The notes under the pieces are model-generated. The model was not told where the DNA came from and searched no databases. It worked only from the letters and a program-made list of their open reading frames with translations. Position numbers and translations under genes: made by a program. From contig NZ_JAUXXP010000061.1 of NCBI RefSeq assembly GCF_030684895.1, forward strand, positions 1-62,471: a stretch of 62,471 nt of DNA, in the 5' to 3' direction. Of this stretch, positions 49,688 to 58,300 are shown one piece after another (the first letter of the stretch is position 1; every line of letters starts with the position of its first letter). The DNA is from Pseudomonas sp. (GTDB lineage: Bacteria; Pseudomonadota; Gammaproteobacteria; Pseudomonadales; Pseudomonadaceae).

Positions 49688-50347
49688 ATGCTAATAGTGA
49701 AAGAAATTCTTGGTAGGTTATATCTGTGGCAAATAGCCCTAAATAGAATCATTGATCTTTTAGCGCTTAGGCAGCGAGTGCACCGCTTTTGCAACACCGG
49801 AAGGCCTTTGCATATTACCGAATTATATGATATTGAGCGCAGAAGATTGAAAACTGGTTTGCGACTTGATGGAGAGGAATTAAATAGCTTTGAAGAAAAA
49901 CATGGCTCTTTATTTCCTGACATTCATGACATCCATCTCATTGACGAGCTAACAACTGAAGAAATAATTATTAAATTTTGCACTGTTTTTAACGGCGGCT
50001 ATGGGAAGGAAGGGGTTATTGCCGCCAACAACAAAAAATTTTGGGAGCCGATTCTTGATGAGATAATTTCAGATGCATTTTCTGGTGAAATTAAAGTCAA
50101 ATTCAATAAATTTATAGAAGATGCCAGAGCTTACCGCAACAAACGCGGCGCGCACTTTGATCAAGAAGGTTTTATCATGACGCATGGCAATAAAAAACCC
50201 GACGAAGATGGGGTTATTTATAGCGTAGGCTGGAGCAGCGCCTTATTGACTTTTAACTGGGATTTTGTGAGCAATACCATCCCTGTTTTTAATAAATCCT
50301 TGAATGGCTATATTAAAAAACTACAAAAAGAAGCTGGCATAATTTAG
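49688..50347 (+). CDS. Cassette 4: HEPN-motif-bearing protein, unknown function
   Basis: 219 residues, helical, hydrophilic. Residues 150-156 read R-N-K-R-G-A-H, matching the R-N-x(4)-H pattern of HEPN ribonucleases, preceded by a helix KFNKFIEDARAY as in HEPN proteins. N half about 1-100 is acidic/hydrophobic mixed with no known motif. Codon use is AT-rich compared with the flanking chromosome. AAAGG lies only 2 nt before the ATG, so a GTG at 49698 could also start. May be a toxin, an antiphage effector or an unrelated HEPN fold protein. Confidence 0.65.
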   Translation: MLIVKEILGRLYLWQIALNRIIDLLALRQRVHRFCNTGRPLHITELYDIERRRLKTGLRLDGEELNSFEEKHGSLFPDIHDIHLIDELTTEEIIIKFCTVFNGGYGKEGVIAANNKKFWEPILDEIISDAFSGEIKVKFNKFIEDARAYRNKRGAHFDQEGFIMTHGNKKPDEDGVIYSVGWSSALLTFNWDFVSNTIPVFNKSLNGYIKKLQKEAGII

Positions 50348-50361
50348 AGAGTTGTGCCGAA

Positions 50362-50436
50362 ACATAACAACAGGCTCAAATCGTTCGCTTCGCTCACTGG
50401 AACGGGCTAAAGCCTGCCCCTTAGAAAACGCTATAC
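50362..50436 (+). repeat. attC site 4 (degenerate right end)
   Basis: Left core ACATAAC and L'' GGCTCAA are intact, but the L' box has become TTAGAAAA (no CC) and the right core is GCTATAC, not GTT. Arm pairing and the cleaved GTT are both lost, so this site is probably inactive and locks cassettes 4 and 5 together. Confidence 0.8.
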
Positions 50437-50451
50437 GAAAGAGAAATATCC

Positions 50452-50883
50452 ATGGATCAACAGTTCTCTCTATTCGCTCTTATATTTTCAGTGCTCACAT
50501 CTTTCTTGGGCAGCCTCGCCTTTTTTTGGTATCTGCGCGGCAGGGAAAAACGCATTAAATCCGCTATTGCAGAACTAGAATATGAAGAACAATTCATTGA
50601 TAAAATAAGCAGGGGTAACGTCGAGCTAATACGCTCTGGCTTTCGGGTTCTATCACTTGCTCTCTTTATCGTGCTGCTGTCAGGCTCTATGGTCCTCTCA
50701 ACAAAACTATTCCCATTTTCTGATGTATTGGAAAGAATTATTTATATGTTTGCAGTTGCCGCCTGGGCTGCTGCCGCCGCCGGCTGTTTCTCATACTTTA
50801 AATCCCTGGCGCGGTTAAATAATGTAAAACTGGCCAAAGAAAAGCTTGCGGAAAAACGTCAAAAACTGGAAGCGAAATTGTGA
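50452..50883 (+). CDS. Cassette 5: three-helix membrane protein with coiled-coil tail
   Basis: 143 residues. TM1 about 5-27 (FALIFSVLTSFLGSLAFFWYL), a charged cytoplasmic segment to about 60, TM2 and TM3 between about 66 and 120, and a C-terminal coiled coil KLAKEKLAEKRQKLEAKL. GAGAA 8 nt before the ATG. No family recognised. Stop 6 bp before the attC core. Confidence 0.65.
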   Translation: MDQQFSLFALIFSVLTSFLGSLAFFWYLRGREKRIKSAIAELEYEEQFIDKISRGNVELIRSGFRVLSLALFIVLLSGSMVLSTKLFPFSDVLERIIYMFAVAAWAAAAAGCFSYFKSLARLNNVKLAKEKLAEKRQKLEAKL

Positions 50884-50888
50884 GCCTC

Positions 50889-50955
50889 GTATAACAAATC
50901 GTTCGCTTCGCTCACTGGAACAGGCTAAAGCCTGCCCCTTAACCAAACGTTATGC
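50889..50955 (+). repeat. attC site 5 (deleted left arm)
   Basis: 67 bp. Right half is normal (TTAACCAAACGTTATGC), but the left arm goes straight from TAACAA to ATCGTTCGC, so the L'' box is gone. It cannot form the usual attC stem. Confidence 0.8.
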
Positions 50956-51273
50956 ATGCTCGGAATGTTTTTCATCCAGCCGCAAATGGTGCCGCAAATG
51001 AAAAATAAATTAGAAAAGTCAAAATTGCTGAGGGTCTTAAATTCACTTTGTGCAGCATTGTTTATGGGGGCTGCAATTTACATTGTCGTGATGGGTTTCA
51101 ACTCTGTCGCTATGGCAGCTATAGCTATTTCCGTTGCCGGAGCAGCTGCGCCGCTTGTCCAAAGCGATGAAGGAATTTGGGAAATAGTAGTCGGAACCTT
51201 CGAGGCCATGATTGATGGAGTGGTGGCAGTTGTCGAGGGCATAGCAAGTGCAATTGCTAGCCTGTTTAGTTAA
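50956..51273 (+). CDS. Cassette 6a: small hydrophobic protein, unknown
   Basis: 105 residues from ATG at 50956 next to the attC core, or 95 from ATG at 50986. Two hydrophobic stretches (about 32-52 and 52-70) and an amphipathic C terminus (FEAMIDGVVAVVEGIASAIA). The Ala/Gly-rich hydrophobic character resembles pore-forming or holin-like toxins; this is only a resemblance. The next gene starts 29 bp downstream with no proper attC between. Confidence 0.55.
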   Translation: MLGMFFIQPQMVPQMKNKLEKSKLLRVLNSLCAALFMGAAIYIVVMGFNSVAMAAIAISVAGAAAPLVQSDEGIWEIVVGTFEAMIDGVVAVVEGIASAIASLFS

Positions 51274-51302
51274 AAGCGTTAATTAAAAGGTGGCTCAAGT
51301 TA

Positions 51303-51521
51303 ATGCGGCAAGGTCTAAGAGATAAAATCATCAGTGTTTGTACAAAGAAGATACTTGCCAAAGGTGAGGTCGTTGGCGTTTCTTTTTATGCGTTCTTCGC
51401 AAATAAAAATAATGATCCGGAGCTTCTTATGGAAGCTGCAACGTGGTGGATAGAAACCCATAAACTTGATCATTTCGAGAAGGCAACAAAAATTAAGTTA
51501 ATGATTGAAGCCGGCGTCTGA
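51303..51521 (+). CDS. Cassette 6b: small soluble protein, unknown
   Basis: 72 residues, helical, mixed charge: MRQGLRDKIISVCTKKILAK ... ATWWIETHKLDHFEKATK. AAAAGGTGG lies 8-16 nt upstream. Proximity to the hydrophobic gene suggests a two-gene unit (effector plus immunity/antitoxin is one option). No family recognised. Confidence 0.55.
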   Translation: MRQGLRDKIISVCTKKILAKGEVVGVSFYAFFANKNNDPELLMEAATWWIETHKLDHFEKATKIKLMIEAGV

Positions 51522-51574
51522 TTAATTCAGGCAGTGGCCAATTTAACCAGGCGCATATATTGGGTGGAGTGGCA

Positions 51575-52129
51575 GTGAGCAAAGTCGATGTGACATCCCG
51601 ATTTGAAGCAAAGCTTCTTCGTCCGGCAAAGCCTGGTAGTGATACATCGTGGGCGTTTGTAGTACTGCCGAGAGATGCCAGTGAAAAGCTTCCGAGGCGA
51701 GGCAGAACGACAGTTGAGGGCACAATTAATGGACAGCATTTCCAGGCGACTCTTGAGCCTGATGGTCAGCTGAGCCATTGGCTGCAGGTCAGTAGAGCGT
51801 TGTACGAAGGTGCAGGCGCGGTGGTTGGGGATATCGTCACGGTAGAGCTAACCCCGGTGGAGAAGGAGCCAGAGCCTGAAATTCCAGCTGATTTTCAGGA
51901 GGCGCTGGCAGCCACGCCTGAGGCCCATAAGGTTTGGACCGATACGACGACCATCGCACGATTGGACTGGATACATTGGATTACTTCAGCCAAGCAACTT
52001 AAGACGCGCAGCAAACGAATTGGTGATGCCTGCGATATGCTCGCGTCCGGCAAGAAGCATGTTTGCTGTTTCGACCAGTCGGGCTACTACAGCAAGGCCT
52101 TCCGTGCGCCCGATGCCGCAGATTTATAA
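51575..52129 (+). CDS. YdeI/OmpD-associated family protein with DUF1905 domain
   Basis: 184 residues from GTG at 51575 (GGAG 5 nt upstream). N-terminal DUF1905 beta-barrel (SRFEAKLLRPAKPGSDTSWAFVVLP, then GRTTVEGTINGQHFQATLEP) followed by a short YdeI-type helical C terminus (ADFQEALAATPEAHKVW ... RLDWIHWITSAKQ). Proteins of this family are widespread and poorly understood. It sits between array cassettes and an attC remnant, so it is probably a former cassette, though with higher GC than the others. Confidence 0.75.
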   Translation: MSKVDVTSRFEAKLLRPAKPGSDTSWAFVVLPRDASEKLPRRGRTTVEGTINGQHFQATLEPDGQLSHWLQVSRALYEGAGAVVGDIVTVELTPVEKEPEPEIPADFQEALAATPEAHKVWTDTTTIARLDWIHWITSAKQLKTRSKRIGDACDMLASGKKHVCCFDQSGYYSKAFRAPDAADL

Positions 52130-52150
52130 ATTGGCCATGGTGTTGAATGC

Positions 52151-52180
52151 TTAACGCGTTCGCTTTGCTTATTGGGGCAT
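52151..52180 (+). repeat. attC remnant at the right edge of the array
   Basis: TTAACGCGTTCGCTTTGCTTATTGG is the left-to-centre part of the array repeat (compare CGTTCGCTGCGCTCACTGG), without the GGCTAAAGCC hairpin and right core. It marks the end of the cassette region. Confidence 0.55.
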
Positions 52181-52232
52181 GATCGATTCGTTCATTCGCT
52201 TAATCACAGTACAAACCGCAGAGAATATAAGT

Positions 52233-52703
52233 ATGCGCGTGCAGCTAGAGCCTCCAAACCAGCCTGAAGTTATTGCGCTTATCGCGGAGTTGGATGCGTA
52301 TCAGGACACCTTGTACCCGGCCGAAGCGCGCTATGCGCTGGACCTGACCACGCTGGAGCAGGACAACGTGTTGTTTGCTGTGGCCAGAGGCAACGACGGG
52401 GCGGCCATTGCTTGCGCTGCGGTGGTGCTTGGCAATGGGGCAGGAGAGCTAAAGCGCATGTTTGTGCGCCCAGCCAACCGTGCGCAAGGTGCGGCTGCGC
52501 AGGTGTTGCTACAGCTAGAAGTCGAGTCGATACAGCGCGGTTGTCAGTTGCTGCAACTTGAAACGGGCCCTTATCAAGCAGAGGCGCTGGCGTTTTACCA
52601 GAAGCATGGCTTCCAGACCTGCGGCGCATTCGGCGACTACCCTGAACATCCGCTGAGCGTGTTTATGCAAAAGAGGCTCAGTGGCGCTCGCGCGGCGGGC
52701 TAA
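52233..52703 (+). CDS. GNAT-family N-acetyltransferase
   Basis: 156 residues. Motif A appears as GELKRMFVRPANRAQGAAAQVLLQLE near residue 85 and motif B as ALAFYQKHGFQTCGAFGDY near 120. The sequence resembles small antibiotic- or metabolite-acetylating GNATs; the substrate is unknown. ATG at 52233 with AGAG upstream. Just outside the array and without attC on its right. Confidence 0.8.
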   Translation: MRVQLEPPNQPEVIALIAELDAYQDTLYPAEARYALDLTTLEQDNVLFAVARGNDGAAIACAAVVLGNGAGELKRMFVRPANRAQGAAAQVLLQLEVESIQRGCQLLQLETGPYQAEALAFYQKHGFQTCGAFGDYPEHPLSVFMQKRLSGARAAG

Positions 52704-52789
52704 CTAATCATGCTCATGGACACCCTTACCGCGTGGGCACAAACCAGTGTTTACGGGCTCGGTACAGGCATTAGATATCTGGAGAAGCC

Positions 52790-53230
52790 GTGAACCGTAT
52801 TCAGCTTTTTTGCTGGCGTTTACTCGTTGCAGCCACCGCAGGGCTGATGTTGTTCGGGCTTGCGCTTGTGCTGATGCCGGGCTTTACCCTGCAAGCATTC
52901 AGCCTGCTGGTTTACGCATCGGCGGCACACCTCAATACCTTCGGCCCCGAAGCCTTGGCTTATATCAGCCTGGTGCATGCCGTGCTGGGCTCGGTGATGT
53001 TCGGCTGGGGCGCTGTGCTGATGTTTCTCGCGCTTGGCCCCGTGCGCAGAGGCAGCCAAGACGCATGGTGGATGTTTGTTGTGTCACTGCTCGCCTGGTT
53101 TATCCCCGACACAGCCTATTCGCTGCTGTCTGGCTTCTGGCAAAACGCGCTGCTCAATGCCGGTTTTGCATTGCTGTTTGCAAGTGCGCTCGGCGGATTG
53201 CGCTCATTCACGACGCAAGAGCGCATATGA
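52790..53230 (+). CDS. Four-helix membrane protein, unknown function
   Basis: 146 residues from GTG at 52790 with GGAG 5 nt upstream. Hydrophobic segments at about 10-30, 58-80, 92-112 and 118-138. No family recognised with confidence. 62 bp before the YciI-family gene; the two may be co-transcribed. Confidence 0.65.
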   Translation: MNRIQLFCWRLLVAATAGLMLFGLALVLMPGFTLQAFSLLVYASAAHLNTFGPEALAYISLVHAVLGSVMFGWGAVLMFLALGPVRRGSQDAWWMFVVSLLAWFIPDTAYSLLSGFWQNALLNAGFALLFASALGGLRSFTTQERI

Positions 53231-53292
53231 CGCAGGGCTGAGCGCGTTCAGCATATTTATCCGGGCGACTAAAGCCTGTAGCAGGAGGCGTT

Positions 53293-53637
53293 ATGGCGCA
53301 GTATCTGGTGGCGATCCACCATCCCGATGATTACGACCCGGCCATTGCCGAGGATGAGGCAATGACCCGCGATATCGACGTGCTTAATGACGCGATGGTG
53401 GCGGCCGGTGTCAGGGTTTTCGTCGGCGGCCTGCTCCCGGCGCACCACGCGAAAGCACTACGAACACAGCCCAATGGCGAGGTGCTTGTTAGCGACGGGC
53501 CATACCTGCAGACCAAGGAGCACGTGGGCGGTTTCTGGGTGTTGGAAACGGCTGATCTGGAAGAAGCGCTGGCCTGGGGGCGCAAGGCCGCCATTGCCTG
53601 CCGGGCACCGGTTGAGGTGCGGCCGTTTCACTCATAA
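53293..53637 (+). CDS. YciI/DGPF-domain protein
   Basis: 114 residues. The YCII pattern is visible: MAQYLVAIHHPDDYD at the start, VLVSDGPYLQTKEHVGGFWVLE (the SDGP... segment) in the middle, and a C-terminal ARAWGRKAA-like helix (ALAWGRKAAIACRAPVEV) with a conserved R-P. AGGAGG upstream of the ATG. These small dimeric proteins have unknown enzymatic roles. Confidence 0.85.
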   Translation: MAQYLVAIHHPDDYDPAIAEDEAMTRDIDVLNDAMVAAGVRVFVGGLLPAHHAKALRTQPNGEVLVSDGPYLQTKEHVGGFWVLETADLEEALAWGRKAAIACRAPVEVRPFHS

Positions 53638-53674
53638 AAAAGCTCCGTAATTGCGTGTTGCTAGGCGATAAGTC

Positions 53675-53774
53675 GTAGGTTGGTGTTGAGCGTAGCGAAG
53701 CCCAACAGATCGCAGCATGCTCGTTGGGCTTCGTCGCGTTGCTCCTCAACGGAGCGCCGCCCGACCCAACCTAC
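53675..53774. repeat. Palindromic intergenic repeat (GTAGGTTGG type)
   Basis: GTAGGTTGGTGTTGAGCG...GAAGCCCAAC and GTTGGGCTTCG...CCCAACCTAC are inverted partners. A partial copy of the same repeat lies at 59897. Common in Pseudomonas. Confidence 0.75.
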
Positions 53775-53819
53775 CTATGCGACCCTGCGCTGATGCGTAC
53801 ATTGTGTGCAACTCCTCAT

Positions 53820-53856
53820 AAAAAAGCCCCACGGCAAGGAGCAACTGCCGTGGGGC
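53820..53856 (-). terminator. mexEF-oprN terminator
   Basis: On the minus strand a perfect 11-bp stem GCCCCACGGCA/TGCCGTGGGGC with a 9-nt loop is followed by TTTTTT, 45 bp after the oprN stop. Confidence 0.92.
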
Positions 53857-53901
53857 GGGAAGGGGTTGGCCAAGCCAACCGGGGGAGAGTTTGCAAATAG
53901 G

Positions 53902-55305
53902 TTAAGCGTTAGGCTGCCACCCGCCGCCAAGGGCCTTGTAGATGGCGACGATGCCGCGATACAGCTCGACTTCCGCTTGGGCCTGGGCGTCTTCGGCGCT
54001 TAGGCGTTCGCGTTCGGCGTCGAGCAGCACGAGAAAGTCCACTTCACCTTCGCGGTAGCGCACGCGGGCTTGTTCGGCTGCGGCGCGGCTGGCGTCGGAT
54101 TGGCGCAGCAGGGCGAGCAGGCGCTGCTGACGCTTGCCGTAGTCGCTAAAGGCGTTGGCGGATTCTTCCAGGGCCAGCAGCACCTGCTGTTCATAGTTGG
54201 CCAGTGCGCCATCGGCTTCAGCTTCGGCCCCGCGCATACGTGCACGCACGCTGCCCAGATCAAACGCTGCCCAACTGATGGTCGGTGCCAGGCCCCAGGC
54301 TTGCGCCGCAGATGAACCCAGCTGCGAGCCACGCCCGGCGGTAAAGCCGAGGAAGCCGGACAAACTCACCCGTGGGAACAAGTCCGCCGTGGCCACGCCA
54401 ATATTGGCGGTGGCGGCGGCCAATTGCCGTTCGGCGGCACGGATATCCGGACGGCGGCGCAGCAACTCGCCGGGGTCGCCAACTGGTAGGGCTTTGGCGA
54501 TGGCAGGCAGATCCTGGGCCGAGAGATCGACGCTTAACTGATCCGGGCGCTGGCCGAGCAGGGTGGCGATGCGGTGCTTGGCGCGCTGCTGTTCGGCCTG
54601 TAGTTGCGGCAGGCTGGCTTCGGTGCCGGCCAGGCGCGCATCGCTGCGCAGCACATCCAGCTGGCTACCGACACCGGCTTGGCGCAGTTGCTCGGTAATG
54701 GCGCGGGATTCCTGCTGGTTTTTCAGGTTGGCGCGGGCAATGCGTTCGCGCAGTTGAGCGCCGCGCAGGCTGCCGTAGGCATCCACCAGCTCGGCAATCA
54801 GGCTGACTTGCAGTTGCTGATAGTCGGCTTCGGCCACGTCCAGCTCGGCATCGCTGGCTTCCAGTTCACGCTGAATACGGCCAAACAGGTCCAGCTCCCA
54901 GAGCATGTCCAGGCCCAGGTCGTAACGTTCGCCGCGCACGCGCTGCTCGGTGACGCCGGGTTGTTGGGCCTTGCCGAATTCACCGCTGGCACGGCTGGTG
55001 ACGGTCGGCAACTGATCGTTGCCGAGGTCGTCACGGATGGCCTGGGCCGCCAGCAGGCGGGCAAAGGCCACGCGCAGTTGGCGGTTTTCCTGCAGCGACT
55101 GTTGCACCAGTTGATTGAGAACCGGATCGTCGAACTGCTGCCACCAGCTGGCTTCGAAACGCGAGCGGTCGTAGCTGCTGCTTTGCGCGCTGCTCAACTG
55201 GGCATCTGCAGTCTGCGGCGCCTGGTAATCCGGGCCGACGGCGCAGGCCGTCAGTGCCAGTGCTAACAGGCTAATCGCTAGAGGTTTGGCAGTAATGGTC
55301 TTCAT
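53902..55305 (-). CDS. oprN: Outer-membrane efflux channel OprN
   Basis: 467 residues, TolC-family lipoprotein. Signal peptide with lipobox LALTACAVGP (Cys21), then AVGPDYQAPQT and two OEP domains with paired coiled-coil repeats. Channel for MexEF. Start overlaps mexF by 4 bp. Followed by a strong terminator. Confidence 0.9.
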   Translation of the reverse strand: MKTITAKPLAISLLALALTACAVGPDYQAPQTADAQLSSAQSSSYDRSRFEASWWQQFDDPVLNQLVQQSLQENRQLRVAFARLLAAQAIRDDLGNDQLPTVTSRASGEFGKAQQPGVTEQRVRGERYDLGLDMLWELDLFGRIQRELEASDAELDVAEADYQQLQVSLIAELVDAYGSLRGAQLRERIARANLKNQQESRAITEQLRQAGVGSQLDVLRSDARLAGTEASLPQLQAEQQRAKHRIATLLGQRPDQLSVDLSAQDLPAIAKALPVGDPGELLRRRPDIRAAERQLAAATANIGVATADLFPRVSLSGFLGFTAGRGSQLGSSAAQAWGLAPTISWAAFDLGSVRARMRGAEAEADGALANYEQQVLLALEESANAFSDYGKRQQRLLALLRQSDASRAAAEQARVRYREGEVDFLVLLDAERERLSAEDAQAQAEVELYRGIVAIYKALGGGWQPNA

Positions 55306-58300
55306 GCCTGTACCTCCTGCAGACGCGCCACTTTCTTCGCTTCGCGCTTCTCCACAAAAGCACGGATCAGCACATAGAACAGCGGGGTCAGCAGCAGGCC
55401 GAAGAAGGTCACCCCAAGCATGCCGCTGAATACCGCAACGCCCATGGCGTGACGCATTTCCGCACCGGCACCGGAGGACAGCACCAGTGGCACCACACCC
55501 ATAATGAAGGCGAAGCTGGTCATCAGAATCGGCCGCAGACGCAGGCGGCAGGCTTCCAATACGGCGCTGACGCGGTCCATGCCTTCTTCCTGTTTTTCCT
55601 TGGCGAACTCGACGATGAGGATGGCGTTCTTACAGGCTAACCCCACCAGTACGATCAGTCCGATCTGGGTAAAGATGTTGTTGTCGCCTCCCGCCAGGAT
55701 GACCCCGGTAATGGCCGACAGCAGGGTCATCGGCAAGATCAGGATCACCGCCAGCGGCAGGCTCCAGCTTTCGTACTGGGCGGCCAGCACCAGGAAGGCA
55801 AGCAGTACGCAGAGCGGGAAGACGAAGATCGCGCTGTTACCGGCAAGGATCTGTTGGTAGGTCAGATCGGTCCACTCGAAGCTCATGCCGTTGGGCAGTT
55901 CTTCCTTGAGCAGTTTGGCCATCGCTGCCTCGGCCTGGCCGGAGCTGTAGCCTGGGGCTGCCGCGCCGTTGATTTCGGCGGTGAGGAAGCCGTTGTAATG
56001 CATCACCCGATCCGGACCGGAGCTGGCACTGACCTTGAGGAAGGCCGACAGCGGCACCATTTCGCCACGGTTGTTGCGCACCTTGAGCTGACCAATCTGC
56101 TCCGGTTCCAGGCGGAACTGCTGCTCAGCTTGCACGTTAACCTGATAGGTACGGCCAAAACGGTTGAAGTCGTTGGCGTACAGCGAGCCCAGGTAGATCT
56201 GCATGGTGTCGAAGATGTCGCTGATCGCCACGCCGTGGGTTTTGGCCTTTTCGCGGTCGATGGCAGCATCGATCTGCGGCACATTCACCTGGTAGCTGGT
56301 GAACACCGACATCGGGTCCAGCTCCGGCAGCTGGCGGGCCTTGCCGATGACGTTCTGGGTTTGTACGTACAGCTCGTCGTAACCCAAGTTGCCACGGTCC
56401 TGCACCTGCAGGCGGAAGCCGCCGATGGTGCCCAGGCCTTGTACCGGAGGCGGCGGGAAGATCGCCAGGTAGGCCTCCTGAATACCCGAGAACTGGCCGT
56501 TAAGCTCAGCAGCAATAGCCCCGGCGGACATGCTTTCGTCTTTGCGCTGATCGAAATCTTTCAGGGCGACGAAGACGATGCCGCTGTTCGGGCTGTTGGT
56601 GAAACCGTTGATCGACAGGCCTGGGAAAGCGATGGTGTTGGCCACACCTGGATGCTTGCCGGCGATTTCCGACATTTTTTTCATCACATCTTCGGTGCGA
56701 TCCAGGGTCGCGGCGTCCGGTAGTTGGGCGAAGGCCACCAGGTACTGCTTGTCCTGCGGCGGCACGAAACCGCTCGGTGTCGTGGCAAAACCCAGGTAGG
56801 TCAGGCCCATCAGCCCGGCATAGACGAACAGGGCGATGCCGCTGCCGCGCAGCACGCGCTTCACGGTGCCGACATAGCCATGGCTGGCGCGGTCGAATGC
56901 GCGGTTGAACGGTTTGAACAACCAGCCTCCGAACAGTTTATCGAGCAGTTTGGAGAAGCGGTCCTTCGGTGCGTCGTGGCTTTTCAGCAACACAGCGGCC
57001 AGGGCAGGGGACAGGGTCAGCGAGTTGATCGCCGAGATCACCGTGGAGATGGCAATGGTCAGGGCAAACTGTTGATAGAACTGCCCGCTCAGCCCAGAGA
57101 TAAAGGCGGTAGGAATAAACACCGCACAGAGCACCAGGGCCGTGGCGACGATGGGTCCGGTGACTTCCTTCATCGCCTGCTTGGTGGCTTCCACCGGGGT
57201 TTTGCCCAGGCCGATATTGCGCTCGACGTTTTCCACCACGACGATGGCGTCGTCCACCACGATGCCGATGGCCAGCACCAGGCCGAACAGCGATAGCGCG
57301 TTGAGCGAGAAGCCGAACATGTGCATCACGGCGAAGGTGCCGATCAACGACACCGGTACAGCGGCCAGCGGAATGATCGAGGCGCGCCAGGTTTGCAGGA
57401 ACAGAATCACCACCAGCACCACCAGGATGATGGCTTCGAGCAGGGTGTGTACCACCGCCTCGATGGAGCCACGTACGAAGATGGTCGGGTCATAGACGAT
57501 TTCGTAGTCCACGCCTTGCGGGAAGCTCTGCTTCAGCTCGGCCATGCGCTCGCGCACTGCATCGGAAATCTCGATGGCGTTGGAGCCGGGGCGCTGGAAG
57601 ACCGGGATGGCGACTGCAGGTTTGTTATTCAGCAAGGAGCGCAGGGCGTATTGACTGGAGCCCAGTTCGATGCGTGCGATGTCTTTCAGGCGAGTGATTT
57701 CGCCGTTTTCACCGGCGCGGATGATGATGTTTTCGAACTCTTCCTCAGTGACCAGGCGGCCCTGGGTATTGATCGACAACTGAAAACTATTGCCCGCGTC
57801 CGACGGCGGCGCACCGAGCGAACCGGCCGCGACCTGACGGTTCTGCTCGCGAATGGCGTTAACCACGTCGGCGGCAGTCAGGTTGCGCGAGGCGACCTTG
57901 TTTGGGTCGAGCCAGACGCGCAGCGAGTAGTTGCCCAGACCGAACAGTTGCACATCACCGATGCCATCCAGACGCGCCAGCTCGTCCTTGATATTCAGCG
58001 CGGCGTAGTTGGACAGATACAGCATGTCGTAACGGTCGTCCGGCGAGGTCAGGTGCACGACCATGGTCAGGTCGGGCGAGGCCTTGTCGACCGTTACGCC
58101 GAGACGCTGCACTTCAGTGGGCAGAGTCGGCATGGTGCGCGTGACGCGGTTCTGCACCTGCACCTGGGCTTTGTCCAGATCGGTGCCGAGCGCGAAGGTC
58201 AGGGTCAGGGTCATCTTGCCGTCGGCAGTGCCCTGGGACGACATATAGAGCATGCCTTCCACACCGGTAATCGCCTGTTCCAGCGGCGAGGCGACGGTTT

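Larger units (their letters stand above)
48414..52180 (+). mobile_element. Integron gene-cassette array without a visible integrase (CALIN)
   Basis: Five repeats (48768, 49102, 49558, 50362, 50889) share a GCTCACTGG core, GGCTAAAGCC inner hairpin, TTAACC box and a GTTA core end. They flank short plus-strand genes that are AT-richer than neighbours. The arms TAAC/GTTA and TGGTTcAA/TTAACCA can pair with one extrahelical base, as in attC sites. A GTTATGC core at 48414 marks the left edge and a half-site at 52151 the right edge. No intI within 62 kb of this window. Confidence 0.85.

Noticed and set aside
48768..50955. Could the repeats be a CRISPR array?
   Set aside because: Repeats are 67-76 bp, imperfect, and separated by 250-750 bp of coding sequence. 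They pair internally like attC sites; there are no uniform 30-40 bp spacers and no cas genes.
51274..51302. A sixth attC site between the hydrophobic and the soluble gene
   Set aside because: AAAAGCGTTAATT faintly resembles a right end, but no centre hairpin or left arm exists.
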